From NCBI GenBank assembly GCA_942492965.1, contig OW818656.1, forward strand, positions 1,302,001-1,366,000: DNA of 64,000 bases, given 5' to 3'. Origin of the DNA: Sphingosinicella sp942492965. GTDB lineage: Bacteria > Pseudomonadota > Alphaproteobacteria > Sphingomonadales > Sphingomonadaceae. Below are positions 32,003-42,782 of the stretch, in pieces. The notes under the pieces were generated by a model. That model was not told the origin of the DNA. It saw only the letters and a list, made by a program, of their open reading frames with translations, and ran no database searches. Both the position numbers and the translations under genes were made by a program. Every line of letters begins with the position of its first letter. Position 1 is the first letter of the stretch.

Positions 32003-32337
32003 GTTCGGTACTCCTGTCTCAGATCTCGAAGCCGAAGACTCAAGAACCGTGCCAGTTGCGGAGTTCCGCCATCTTAATGATTAACGCGCCCTCCCGCTGT
32101 AAATCCCGCCGACGCTTTGCTGTTCATGTTCCTGAATAAATTCAAAATACTTATGGTTAACAGTACGGAGTCGTAACAATATCCCTTATTTTCCGAGCTT
32201 GGCTGAGTAGAATATTTCCGGACACCTTCGCCTCGCCGCCGCCGGCCCAGCGGCCGCTCAGACAAATTTGAATTAGACGTTTTATCTAATATAGACTACG
32301 AATCTAAAGTGAGACGTATATAAAAAGGGGGGACGGT
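32003..32337. other. Divergent intergenic region, 335 bases
   Basis: The region separates the PEP-CTERM gene (minus) from the DUF2961 gene (plus). It contains the sigma-54-like element near 32040-32054, two AT-rich stretches (around 32125-32200 and 32260-32320), and the inverted repeat ATTAGA-N7-TCTAAT at 32272-32290, a possible operator for the DUF2961 gene. No convincing small gene was seen. Confidence 0.6.
32040..32054 (-). promoter_or_regulatory. Sigma-54-like promoter of second PEP-CTERM gene
   Basis: On the minus strand the sequence TGGCACGGTTCTTGA has a perfect -24 block (TGGCACG) and TTGA instead of TTGC at -12. Its -12 end is about 38 bases before the ATG at 32002. Confidence 0.55.
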
Positions 32338-33774
32338 ATGATCGGAGCATCGGGACGCGTTGGCGTGTTGGCGGCGTTCGTATGCGCCGCAGTGGTAGGC
32401 CAGGCAGCGGGGGGGCCGCGCGTCGATGAACTCTACCGTCTGAGCGATGCGGAAAGCCGCTCGATCAGCCCCGAGAACCTCACCGGCGAGAAGGGCGGCG
32501 GATCGCGCACGCCGCTCGCCAAGGGCAGCGCGGGCGTGCAGGCGACGGACCTCGGCGTAGGCTGGAAGGTCAATCCGTTCATCGAAATCGCGCCGGGGGG
32601 CCGCGTGGTACTCGGGGAGGCGGCAGGCCCGGGGATCATCAATCACATCTGGATGACCATCGGCGGCAAGGGAACCTTCCGCGCGATGATCCTGCGGATA
32701 TACTGGGACGACGAAGCCACCCCTTCGGTGGAGGTTCCCGTGGGGGACTTCTTCGCTTCTGCCTTCGGCAAGGAATCCACCGCCCTGATCGACTCTGCGG
32801 TCGTTGCGGTGAACCCGGAAAGCGGGCTGAACAGCTTCTGGCAGATGCCGTTCCGCAAGAGGTTCCGCATGGAGCTCGAGAACCGATCGGCCCACACCAA
32901 CGAGGTCTACTACCAGATCGACTACGCCTTGCAGCCCGTGCCGAAGGATGCCGCCTATTTCCACGCGCAGTTCCGAATGGTGGACCGGCTGAAACCGATG
33001 GAGGTGTACACGCTGCTGGACGGCGTGAAAGGGCGCGGCCACTACGTGGGCACCTATCTCACGCATTCGGCCTTCAGCCCCGGCTGGTGGGGCGAAGGCG
33101 AATTCAAGTTCTACATGGATGGCGACACAGAATTCCCCACGATCAATTACACCGGGGAGGAAGATTACTTCCTGGGATCATACGGCTACCGCCACCGCCA
33201 GACGGGCAGTCTCGAAGAGACCGATTTTTCGACCACCTACGCCGGCTTCCACGCCCACAACAAGACCGACATGGCGACCCAGTATTACATGACGGGCCGC
33301 GAGCGCCGTATCGGGCAGTACCGCTGGCACATCCTGGATCCCATCCGATTCCGGTCCGACCTGCGCGTCACGGTCCAGGCGCTGGGCTGGAAGTCGCCGG
33401 AGCGCTATCGCCTGCTGGAGGATGGCTTCTCTTCGGTCTCCTACTGGTATCAGGCGGAGCCGCACGCTCGGTTCCCGAAGTTGCCCGATGACAAGGCAAT
33501 GCAGTTTGCGCCGCTCGTCGAGCCGGCGCGGCCCGCGTTCATGTCCGGCGGACCGCTGACGATCGACAGCCCCATCGCGGAAATCATGATGAGCTGGGAG
33601 GGGCGCCAACTCCTCAACCGGGAGATACCCGCGCTCTCGACGCATCCCGCCTACGACCAGTTCAAGCTCATGCGGCTGAAAGATCTGCAGGGCGCGTCGG
33701 AAGGCGCGATCACGGACAAGGCGCTGGCCAATATCGAAGCGGGCCTCAAGGCGTTGGCGCCCGCCAAGCGTTAG
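32338..33774 (+). CDS. DUF2961 / GH172-type exported glycosidase-like protein
   Basis: A 478-residue secreted protein with signal peptide MIGASGRVGVLAAFVCAAVV (cleavage near QAAG). The DUF2961 signature is clear: ISPENLTGEKGGGSR near the start, GPGIINHIWMTIGG, LRIYWDDEATPSVEVPVGDF, and TGEEDYFLGSYGYRH with the acidic residues expected for catalysis. The family is now GH172, which includes difructose-anhydride and arabinofuranose-acting enzymes. The glycan target here is unknown. It is a stand-alone gene with a possible operator (32272-32290) and a GGGGGG ribosome site, next to an S9 peptidase gene in the opposite direction. Confidence 0.88.
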   Translation: MIGASGRVGVLAAFVCAAVVGQAAGGPRVDELYRLSDAESRSISPENLTGEKGGGSRTPLAKGSAGVQATDLGVGWKVNPFIEIAPGGRVVLGEAAGPGIINHIWMTIGGKGTFRAMILRIYWDDEATPSVEVPVGDFFASAFGKESTALIDSAVVAVNPESGLNSFWQMPFRKRFRMELENRSAHTNEVYYQIDYALQPVPKDAAYFHAQFRMVDRLKPMEVYTLLDGVKGRGHYVGTYLTHSAFSPGWWGEGEFKFYMDGDTEFPTINYTGEEDYFLGSYGYRHRQTGSLEETDFSTTYAGFHAHNKTDMATQYYMTGRERRIGQYRWHILDPIRFRSDLRVTVQALGWKSPERYRLLEDGFSSVSYWYQAEPHARFPKLPDDKAMQFAPLVEPARPAFMSGGPLTIDSPIAEIMMSWEGRQLLNREIPALSTHPAYDQFKLMRLKDLQGASEGAITDKALANIEAGLKALAPAKR

Positions 33775-33793
33775 AGCATCGCAACAATACTGG

Positions 33794-35860
33794 TCACTTG
33801 CCGAGCGTTTCGGAGAAGAACGCGGCTTGATCGTGCCACAGCTGCTGCCATGCCGAGAAGCGGATCAGCCCGTGGGATTCGCCCGGCAGCAGCACCGTGC
33901 GCACGTCGACACCCTGCCGCCGCAGCTTCTGCGCGAGGTCCACGGTCTCGCGCACATCGACGTTCATGTCGTTGTCGCCGCTGAACAACAGCACCGGCGA
34001 GCGCCAGCCCGCCACCGCGCCAAGCGGCGAGGCCGCGAGCGCCGCCGCCTTGTCCGCCTCGCCCACGCCGAAGAAATCGCTGGGGTTCAGATGCCCCGGC
34101 ACCGGCGAGGGCCAGCTCCAGTCGAACACGCCGTGGATCGCGGAGCCCGCCGCGAACACGTCTGAATTGCGCGCCAGCGCATGTCCAGTGAGCAACCCGC
34201 CGTAGGAGCCGCCCCAGATGCCAATACGTTTCGGGTCCACGTCGGCGCGCGCGGCGAGCCAGCGCCCCGCGCCCAACACATCATTATATTCGGACGCCTT
34301 GCGCCACGCCCGTCCCGGCGCCTCGCGGAAATCGCGCCCATAGCCGACGCCCGAGCGGTAGTTGAGCGCGAGCACGACATAGCCCATCTCCGCGAGCCGC
34401 CGGTTCATCGCATAGTCGTTCGCGTAATATCCGCTGAAGTGGAACGCCGGGAACATCTGCCGCGTCGGCCCGCCGTGCACGTAGACGAGCGCGGGGTGCG
34501 GCCCCTTGCCTTTCGGCAGGAACAGCTGCCCCGGCACGCTCTCTCCGTCCGATGCGGTAAGGCGCACCTGCTGCGGCGCGGGTGCGGCGAAGCTGTGGCG
34601 GTAGCCGTAATCCGCGGGCGTCTCCGCATAGGCCACCTTGCCCGTCGCGCTGTCCACGATCCGCAGCATCGCGGAAGCGTCCGCCCCCGCGCCCGTCACC
34701 GCGACATGCCGCCCGTCGCCCGCCGCGCTCGCCAGCGCCAGCACGACGTCTTTCGTCTCCACTGCGCGTTCGCGCCCGCTGGAAACGGTGATGAGCGAGG
34801 CTTGGCGGGTATCGAGATCGCGACAGTTGTGGATCACGAACAGCGTATCGGGCGCCGCAAGCTCGCTCTCCGCGACCTCGCATTTCTCGCCCGTCAGCGC
34901 CCGCACCTTGCCGCCACTCGCCGCATAGAGCCGCGCCCAGCCGTCTTCCTCGGCGCGGAACACGACGGTCTTGCTGTCGGACCAGCGCAGCAGCCCTTCG
35001 TCGTCGTCGGAGATGTAGGAGCCCCCGCGCGGTCCCGATTGCCACAGCGTCTGCGCCTTGCCGCCGCTCGCCGCCACCGTCTCCACGGCGACCGGCTGGT
35101 TTTCGAGGTTGTCGTAGGTCACCGTATGCTCGCGCCCCGGCCAGCGCAGATACGCGACCGATTTGCCGTCGGGCGAAAGCACGGGGTGGCTCAGTCGGTC
35201 CGCGCCTGTCACCAACCACGCCACGCGGTCGCTGCCGAGCGTATGGCGGCCGAGGAAGGACCAGCCGCCGCGATCCTGCACGAAGAAGAAGCTCTTCCCG
35301 TCCGCCGCCCACGCGCGCTGCGCGAAGGCCGCGCCGCCGCGCACAAGCATCTCCGGTTTCGCATCAGCGGCGCCGACAGGCACAGCCCACAGGTCCGCGC
35401 CATTCCGGTAGACGAGCCGCGACCCGTCCGGCGTGAACTCCGGCGAGGCGCCCTCGCCGATCTTCACCGGCGCCGCGCCGCCCGAACTGGAGGCCAGCCA
35501 AAGCGTCGCTTTCGGTGGCGTGATGAGGCTGGCAGGGTTATACCCGCCCGCCGCGAAGCCCGTCGTGAACGCCACATAGGCGCCGTCGGGGGAGATTTGG
35601 ATGCCGGTGATCGGCGCGCCGTCCACGTCGCTTTGCGTGTGGAGCGCCGTGCGCTTGAAGCTAGGGCCGCGCGCGGCGAAGAGCTGCGTCTTGTCGCCCT
35701 GCTGCACGGTCCACGCGAAGGCGCCCGCGCGCGATGCGCTGATTTCGGTTGCCATCGGGAAGGCGAGGAACGCCGTATCGTCAGCGGCAGAGGCGGCAGA
35801 CGCCGCGGCCAGCGCCGCGCCGGCAAGCAAAAAACGGGAAACGAAAGACGAGACGCGCAT
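33794..35860 (-). CDS. Exported S9-family prolyl oligopeptidase-like peptidase
   Basis: A 688-residue peptidase. The signal peptide is MRVSSFVSRFLLAGAALAAA (to about residue 25). Residues 30-420 form a beta-propeller with WD/TolB-like blades (ITGIQISPDGAYVAFTTGFA; LSHPVLSPDGKSVAYLRWPG). The C-terminal alpha/beta-hydrolase domain has the nucleophile GGSYGG (Ser552), the Asp region SGDNDMNVD and GESHGL (His663), an intact triad. Likely periplasmic hydrolysis of Pro-containing or acylated peptides. It converges on the DUF2961 gene. Confidence 0.93.
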   Translation of the reverse strand: MRVSSFVSRFLLAGAALAAASAASAADDTAFLAFPMATEISASRAGAFAWTVQQGDKTQLFAARGPSFKRTALHTQSDVDGAPITGIQISPDGAYVAFTTGFAAGGYNPASLITPPKATLWLASSSGGAAPVKIGEGASPEFTPDGSRLVYRNGADLWAVPVGAADAKPEMLVRGGAAFAQRAWAADGKSFFFVQDRGGWSFLGRHTLGSDRVAWLVTGADRLSHPVLSPDGKSVAYLRWPGREHTVTYDNLENQPVAVETVAASGGKAQTLWQSGPRGGSYISDDDEGLLRWSDSKTVVFRAEEDGWARLYAASGGKVRALTGEKCEVAESELAAPDTLFVIHNCRDLDTRQASLITVSSGRERAVETKDVVLALASAAGDGRHVAVTGAGADASAMLRIVDSATGKVAYAETPADYGYRHSFAAPAPQQVRLTASDGESVPGQLFLPKGKGPHPALVYVHGGPTRQMFPAFHFSGYYANDYAMNRRLAEMGYVVLALNYRSGVGYGRDFREAPGRAWRKASEYNDVLGAGRWLAARADVDPKRIGIWGGSYGGLLTGHALARNSDVFAAGSAIHGVFDWSWPSPVPGHLNPSDFFGVGEADKAAALAASPLGAVAGWRSPVLLFSGDNDMNVDVRETVDLAQKLRRQGVDVRTVLLPGESHGLIRFSAWQQLWHDQAAFFSETLGK

Positions 35861-35925
35861 GACCGGGAGCCCTCCTGCTGAACGAAGGGCGTGCCGCGAG
35901 CGGCGCTATTCTCCCTTCGGGCGCT

Positions 35926-36207
35926 TTATGTCCCGATCTTATCCGAGCGCACCTGATTGGCAAATGCCTTCCGAGGCTTCGCGACGATCGCCCCGCCATC
36001 GTCGTCCCAGCGCATCAGCGAGAGTTTCGCCGCGTTGGCGCGCTGGCGGCGGTCCGGGAAGTGGCGGTGCGGATAGGCGTGGGTGTCGAGCGTGCGCGCC
36101 AGCCGGTGAATTTCCGACTCATACTGTGCGAGCAGGCGGGGTTCGATGGCGGCGTCGCGCCGCATGATGGCGATCTGTTCCTGGCGGAGGAGTCGGTTCA
36201 GGTCCAT
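35926..36207 (-). CDS. Small cytoplasmic protein of unknown function
   Basis: A 93-residue basic protein (MDLNRLLRQEQIAIMRRDAA...). It is helical in the first half (EPRLLAQYESEIHRLARTLD) with a His/Arg-rich middle (HAYPHRHFPDRRQRANA). No signal or membrane segment. It is the last of five short minus-strand genes (37177 down to 35926). No family assignment; it could be a small nucleic-acid-binding or stress protein. Confidence 0.65.
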   Translation of the reverse strand: MDLNRLLRQEQIAIMRRDAAIEPRLLAQYESEIHRLARTLDTHAYPHRHFPDRRQRANAAKLSLMRWDDDGGAIVAKPRKAFANQVRSDKIGT

Positions 36208-36234
36208 GGATTTCCCTTCAAGCGTGGCGACCGG

Positions 36235-36564
36235 TCAGGCGTATTGCAGGGCGTCGCGGATCCTGGCGCCCGCGGCGCGGGAGCGGAGCGCATCGACGGC
36301 GGCGCGGCATTCGGTTTCGCTGCGATACCCGCCGGCCTGCGCCAGGGTCGTCCCGTTCGGCGCGCAGAAGCGCCAGCGCCAGTCTCCGCCGCAGCGGATC
36401 GTGGAGGTGAGGCTTTTCTCTTCCCCGCAATACACTTCGAAATAGCAGACAGGCGCGAGGTTCAGCCGCAGGTCCGAATAGATTTCGTCCCCGTCGTCGT
36501 TATCCGGTTCGCTGCCCCTGAATGAAGCCAGCGAAAATGTTTCGCGATTTGCATTTGAAAGCAC
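36235..36564 (-). CDS. DUF1508/YegP-like small protein
   Basis: A 109-residue protein. The C-terminal half has WRWRFCAPNGTTLAQAGGYR followed by SETECRAAVDALRS, a YegP-type unit; the preceding half (YFEVYCGEEKSLTSTIRCGG) could be a degenerate extra unit. Three cysteines are unusual for the family. The GTG at 36564 was chosen because AGGAGA lies 7 bases upstream; a GTG at 36612 gives a longer, less convincing start. The role is unknown. Confidence 0.7.
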   Translation of the reverse strand: MLSNANRETFSLASFRGSEPDNDDGDEIYSDLRLNLAPVCYFEVYCGEEKSLTSTIRCGGDWRWRFCAPNGTTLAQAGGYRSETECRAAVDALRSRAAGARIRDALQYA

Positions 36565-36698
36565 ACGATTTCTCCTGGATGAGCAAGCGGGAGCACGAAG
36601 TCCCCCAGTCACGAGACGCTTGCGGCCAGAAATCGGGTGATGACGACTCCTAGCATATTTTCGGGTTGGCGGCGAACGCCAATTGGGGATCTGGCCCG

Positions 36699-36956
36699 TT
36701 ATTTCGGCCGGTTCGCGGTTTTCTGCTGGTCGGCCTTGTGGATACGGTCCAGCTCTTCGGCGTCGACTTCGAAGGCATAGGCCTTCCCCCCGCGGCGCAC
36801 GTAAAGAAAGGCGGAAACGCCCTTGGGGTCTCCGCCGTCTGCGGAAGGAACCGTGTCCAGCTCCACCTGATATTCGCCCGCGGGCAGCGTGCCGTCGATC
36901 CCGCTTATGGTGAAGGCGCTCGTGAAGGCCAGCGTCCGGCGTTCGGTCGCCGTCAT
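36699..36956 (-). CDS. Small protein of unknown function
   Basis: An 85-residue protein with a beta-rich core (LAFTSAFTISGIDGTLPAGE, then YQVELDTV and VSAFLYVRRGGKAYAFEVDA). It looks like a compact barrel with a polar C-terminal helix. No signal peptide. Its ATG overlaps the stop of the upstream gene by ATGA, so the two are made together. No family recognised. Confidence 0.68.
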   Translation of the reverse strand: MTATERRTLAFTSAFTISGIDGTLPAGEYQVELDTVPSADGGDPKGVSAFLYVRRGGKAYAFEVDAEELDRIHKADQQKTANRPK

Positions 36957-37177
36957 TCTCCGGCGGCGACCGCCAGCTCGCGTTCCGCGTCGCGGGCGAG
37001 CTTGGCGGTTCGCACCTTTTCGCCTTCCAGCAGGTTCTTGGTGTGCTGCCGCGCGAGTTCGATCCAGCGGTCCCGCGCCAGGATCGCCTGCTGCTTCACG
37101 TTCATGAGCACGGCCTCGGTGATGGCACGCTGAGAACTCGCGATGCGCTCCTGATAGAATTCCGTCTGGTCTTTCAT
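36953..37177 (-). CDS. Small helical protein of unknown function
   Basis: A 74-residue, almost wholly helical protein (MKDQTEFYQERIASSQRAIT, then AILARDRWIELARQHTKNLL) with charged heptad-like spacing, suggesting a coiled coil. GAAAGGGCTC upstream of the ATG is a possible ribosome site. First gene of the coupled pair ending at 36699. Function unknown. Confidence 0.68.
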   Translation of the reverse strand: MKDQTEFYQERIASSQRAITEAVLMNVKQQAILARDRWIELARQHTKNLLEGEKVRTAKLARDAERELAVAAGE

Positions 37178-37206
37178 GTGGAGCCCTTTCGCTGGAAGAT
37201 CGGCGC

Positions 37207-37398
37207 TTAGCCGATCAGGTCATAAACGATCTGCCGAAGCTGCTGGCGCGTCAGCCCTGAAGGTTCGCGCCGCGCGCCCGTGGGGGGCGCTGTTTTCGGC
37301 AAAGGAGAAGCTGTGCGGCGCGCCGGGTTCCGGCGTCCGTTTGTCATTTGAGTTTGCATATCTGTCATTTGTCTTGGCCGCGCCAATCGCGGCATCAT
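37207..37398 (-). CDS. Possible short basic protein
   Basis: A 63-codon frame. The N-terminal part is basic and low in structure, while the end (SGLTRQQLRQIVYDLIG) looks like a genuine helix. In-frame ATGs at 37398, 37395, 37368 and 37359 leave the start open, and no ribosome site is convincing. It lies in the 304-base gap between the small-gene block and cspA. It may be a true small gene, the remnant of a larger one, or a chance frame. Confidence 0.3.
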   Translation of the reverse strand: MMPRLARPRQMTDMQTQMTNGRRNPARRTASPLPKTAPPTGARREPSGLTRQQLRQIVYDLIG

Positions 37399-37439
37399 AT
37401 TTTGTGAAGCGTGTTCGCTTCGCAGTCGTGGGGGCGGCC

Positions 37440-37456
37440 CGGCGAGTTTCGCCGGA
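37440..37456 (-). terminator. Hairpin downstream of cspA
   Basis: Arms CCGGCGA and TCGCCGG pair perfectly around a 3-base loop, 26 bases past the cspA stop. There is no T-run, so termination would be weak or Rho-assisted. A second palindrome (GAAGCG-N4-CGCTTC) follows near 37405-37421. Confidence 0.4.
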
Positions 37457-37481
37457 CCTCCCGAACCCGTGAAAGCGCCGG

Positions 37482-37688
37482 TCAGGCAGCTTTCAGGCTG
37501 ACCGCACTCGTGCGGCCGCGCTGATCGCGCTCCAGCTCATAGCTGACGCGCTGGTCCTTATCGAGCGTCTCCATGCCCGCCATCTGGACGGCGGTGATGT
37601 GGACGAACGCGTCTTCGCCGGAGCCTTCGGGCGCGATGAAGCCATAGCCCTTCTGGGCGTTGAAGAATTTTACGGTGCCGATAGGCAT
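37482..37688 (-). CDS. cspA: Cold-shock protein, CspA family
   Basis: A 68-residue single-domain cold-shock protein. The RNP1 and RNP2 motifs are KGYGFIAPE and DAFVHITAV, within MPIGTVKFFNAQKGYGFIAP. It binds single-stranded RNA/DNA and prevents mRNA structure in the cold or at growth transitions. A promoter about 130 bases upstream (37815-37843) leaves a long leader, as in cold-regulated csp genes. The symbol denotes the family; which paralogue it is cannot be told. Confidence 0.95.
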   Translation of the reverse strand: MPIGTVKFFNAQKGYGFIAPEGSGEDAFVHITAVQMAGMETLDKDQRVSYELERDQRGRTSAVSLKAA

Positions 37689-38075
37689 AGTGTGTCTCAG
37701 TATTCAAATAATGATCGTACCCGCGCACCACATGGCGGCGGGTGCCGAGAGGCCGGTGTTCTGAAAAGGGGTGCCGGAGCGCCGCAATCCGTCGCGCGCA
37801 ACGTCAGCGAGACCTATATAGCGCATGTTGGGTTAATTTACAATGTCGGGGGGAGGATGGGGTGCTAGGGCCCCGCGCCGGACTGCGCGAAACAGCGCCC
37901 AGCGCTTCCGAAAGCACTGCCACCAGCGACCGTGGCGAGAGCGCGGGGCTGGAAGATCGGGGGCTCGGCCGTCATGTCAACGACCCAACCTATATGGTAG
38001 CTTAGAGCAGAAGATTAAGTTGTGAAAGTGCGTCAGGTTGCACTGAAACCGAACCGTATGAGGGCCGCTCGCCGA
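37689..38075. other. Intergenic region, 387 bases
   Basis: It contains the cspA leader and promoter in its first 155 bases. The remainder, up to the stop of the unknown gene at 38076, shows no convincing gene, terminator or repeat. The base composition shifts from GC-rich to more balanced toward 38 kb, marking the edge of the atypical two-gene unit. Confidence 0.5.
37815..37843 (-). promoter_or_regulatory. Probable sigma-70 promoter of cspA
   Basis: On the minus strand TTGTAA (37843-37838) and TATATA (37820-37815) are separated by exactly 17 bases. The start of transcription would be near 37808, giving a leader of about 120 bases before the cspA ATG. Confidence 0.6.
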
Positions 38076-38999
38076 CTAGACTTTCTCCGCCAACAATACG
38101 CGCTGACCGATCGCGGCAACGGACGTGAACGCTTCCAGCCGCAGTTGCTCTTGGTCGGCCTGTTCTTCTAATGCCTCGCGGGCGACTTCGAGATTCTCGA
38201 ACTGCTTCTCGCTTACTTGGGGATCGTCGCGGGCAGGCATTTGAATCAACATCTCGTGATCCCGATGAAACACGTCAGTAGTCTCAGCGTCACGTGCCAC
38301 TTTCAGGTCCCACAATCGCCGCTTGATCAAATCAATCGACCGGGAAATTTGTCTAGCTTGAAGCGTGCCGAAGTTTGCCACGAGCCGCGACCCAGTGAAA
38401 TCGATAGACACTTCATAGCTGCGCCGTCGCCGTTGCTTGCCGTTCAAATCCGCACGAAAGAAGCTTGCAAGGCCCGCGCGCTCCTCGGCAACATAGTCAA
38501 GCACCAGCTTGGGAAGACGGTCCCCACCAGCCAAGGCTTCAAACTGTTCCTCATATGATTCTGCGGTGTCGTTGACGTCAAGCTGCACTGCAGTTGCGCT
38601 GGCATCATAGAGCGACGACATCGCGCTCATCCATGACGCTCCAATAGACTGTAGCGACACCCCTTCAGCCTCACGCACAGTGCCGAGCGTGACACCGGTG
38701 ATCGAAGGCAAAAAATCCAAAACTGCCTCTGCCGCACGAGCCGCCATATCGGTCCGCAGTTCGTCGAGGACAATACCAGCGACCTGAATAACGATGTCGG
38801 ACTGTGAGCCGTAAAGACACTGCAACCGGCTCAAGGCATTAGCGGCTTCGATGTGGAAGCCCGTATCGTTGAAGACTACGACACCTATCACCAATCGCTC
38901 TTGCGATCCTCGGATAGGAGAAAGGAAGACAGGCGCCCAGCGCGCACGCAGAGAGCTGGAGAAGACCGGAAATGCGTTACCGTCTAGATTCACGACCAT
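38076..38999 (-). CDS. Unknown partner protein of HipA-like kinase
   Basis: A 307-residue protein. Its N-terminus has a stretch (ERLVIGVVVFNDTGFHIEAA) reminiscent of DUF3037 proteins, which commonly accompany HipA-like kinases, but the protein is more than twice the usual DUF3037 length. The rest is mixed alpha/beta (SYEVSIDFTGSRLVANFGTL) and ends in a long helical region rich in Glu and Gln (KQFENLEVAREALEEQADQE). No signal or membrane segment. The ATG overlaps the kinase stop (TGATG), so the two are translated together. Composition is less GC-rich than flanking genes. Function unknown. Confidence 0.72.
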   Translation of the reverse strand: MVVNLDGNAFPVFSSSLRARWAPVFLSPIRGSQERLVIGVVVFNDTGFHIEAANALSRLQCLYGSQSDIVIQVAGIVLDELRTDMAARAAEAVLDFLPSITGVTLGTVREAEGVSLQSIGASWMSAMSSLYDASATAVQLDVNDTAESYEEQFEALAGGDRLPKLVLDYVAEERAGLASFFRADLNGKQRRRRSYEVSIDFTGSRLVANFGTLQARQISRSIDLIKRRLWDLKVARDAETTDVFHRDHEMLIQMPARDDPQVSEKQFENLEVAREALEEQADQEQLRLEAFTSVAAIGQRVLLAEKV

Positions 39000-39802
39000 C
39001 ACATCAACACCGGCATATCGAGAGCAGCGCTAGCAAGACGGGTGACGTGCTGCACACGGCCCTTGAGAAACATCCTAACCGCTTCCACGTCTTCCGGTGG
39101 CAGCAAAAGAGCGGCATGGCTGGCGACAATCGCTGCGTCTATGTCGATCAATCTCAGGTCTGCTTCCAAAATGCCAGCCTGCTTTGCTCTGACCTCTCGC
39201 CCCGCTTCTGTCAGGTGTCGGGTCAACCACTCTCTAAGCCGATGACGATAGGCGGCGGTCGAATCAAGGTCGGATGGAGACCATGCGGGGCCTGTGAACG
39301 CCCAACCATGGTCAATAAGCCATGCATCACCCCCCCAACTGAACAGCAGGTTGCCAGGGTGACGATCAACGTTCGCGATCCATGCGTCAAAGCCATACAA
39401 CCGACCGAGTGAGGGCCAAGCAGTAATTGCACCCAGCAACCGCACCCGGCCAGGTTCGTCCGTTTTATAGCGGAACTGGATATTGGGCACGTTAACATCC
39501 ACGCTAGCCAGCATCAGCCGTCGACCATCGCGAGTCATAGGCCCCTTTGAGGCCGGCAAGTCCTTGATGTTGACTTGCACGAGAAGGGTGTCGGGTATGG
39601 GCAGAGATAGAGCGCGAGCGAGCACGAATGCTATTAGTTCGTTAGCAAGTTCCTTAGGAACCACGTCCTTCAGGATCGCATTTGCCGTCTTCCCATCGGC
39701 TCGAAGGACCTGCCCCCGATACGTGTCGTTGACATTTCCCTCGTTGAATCCCTCTGCTCCCGGCAAGACGCTGCCAAACTCAACTCGAGGCACAGCTGCC
39801 AT
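38999..39802 (-). CDS. HipA-like kinase domain protein
   Basis: A 267-residue protein with a HipA-like kinase core (HipA_2 group). The Lys in TANAILKDV would bind ATP; the catalytic loop is ANVDRHPGN with Asp146, His148 and Asn151; the metal-binding Asp is in WLIDHG (Asp164). HipA kinases phosphorylate proteins, classically Glu-tRNA synthetase. This form lacks the N-terminal HipA domain and has no HipB-type antitoxin gene beside it; its partner is the unknown 307-residue protein downstream. The ATG at 39802 was preferred over a TTG at 39856. Likely horizontally acquired, from base composition. Confidence 0.82.
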   Translation of the reverse strand: MAAVPRVEFGSVLPGAEGFNEGNVNDTYRGQVLRADGKTANAILKDVVPKELANELIAFVLARALSLPIPDTLLVQVNIKDLPASKGPMTRDGRRLMLASVDVNVPNIQFRYKTDEPGRVRLLGAITAWPSLGRLYGFDAWIANVDRHPGNLLFSWGGDAWLIDHGWAFTGPAWSPSDLDSTAAYRHRLREWLTRHLTEAGREVRAKQAGILEADLRLIDIDAAIVASHAALLLPPEDVEAVRMFLKGRVQHVTRLASAALDMPVLM

Positions 39803-40067
39803 CAACCAATCCCCCCGCCAAGTGCGGAAGCTATAGGGGGTTCGGCCACGGAACAACCCACCCCAATGTATTGGACGCCGCTAGCACGAACCATCAGCCT
39901 CAAAGCTTCACCGCTCTCCAGTCAACATTTTGACAAGCGCATCTGCGACTTTCGTCCCCTTTCCAAGCCGCTCCCCCTTCGTTAAAGCAGCCCCGACTCC
40001 GCCGGTTGCTGCGCTGCAATAGCGCGTACCGGCCGGGCCTGAATGGCAAGACAAGGGGATCGTGAAG

Positions 40068-42749
<2,682 letters not shown>

Positions 42750-42759
42750 GGATACGGAG

Positions 42760-42782
42760 AGGGCGGGTTTCAGGCCCGCCCT
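42760..42782. terminator. Two-way hairpin terminator between acnA and HAD gene
   Basis: AGGGCGGG and CCCGCCCT pair perfectly around a 7-base loop, 10 bases after the acnA stop and overlapping the stop of the convergent HAD gene. No T-run on either side, so its strength is uncertain. Confidence 0.6.

Noticed and set aside
37405..37421. Palindrome GAAGCG-N4-CGCTTC as an operator
   Set aside because: It is isolated, not close to a confident start, and could be part of cspA 3' structure.
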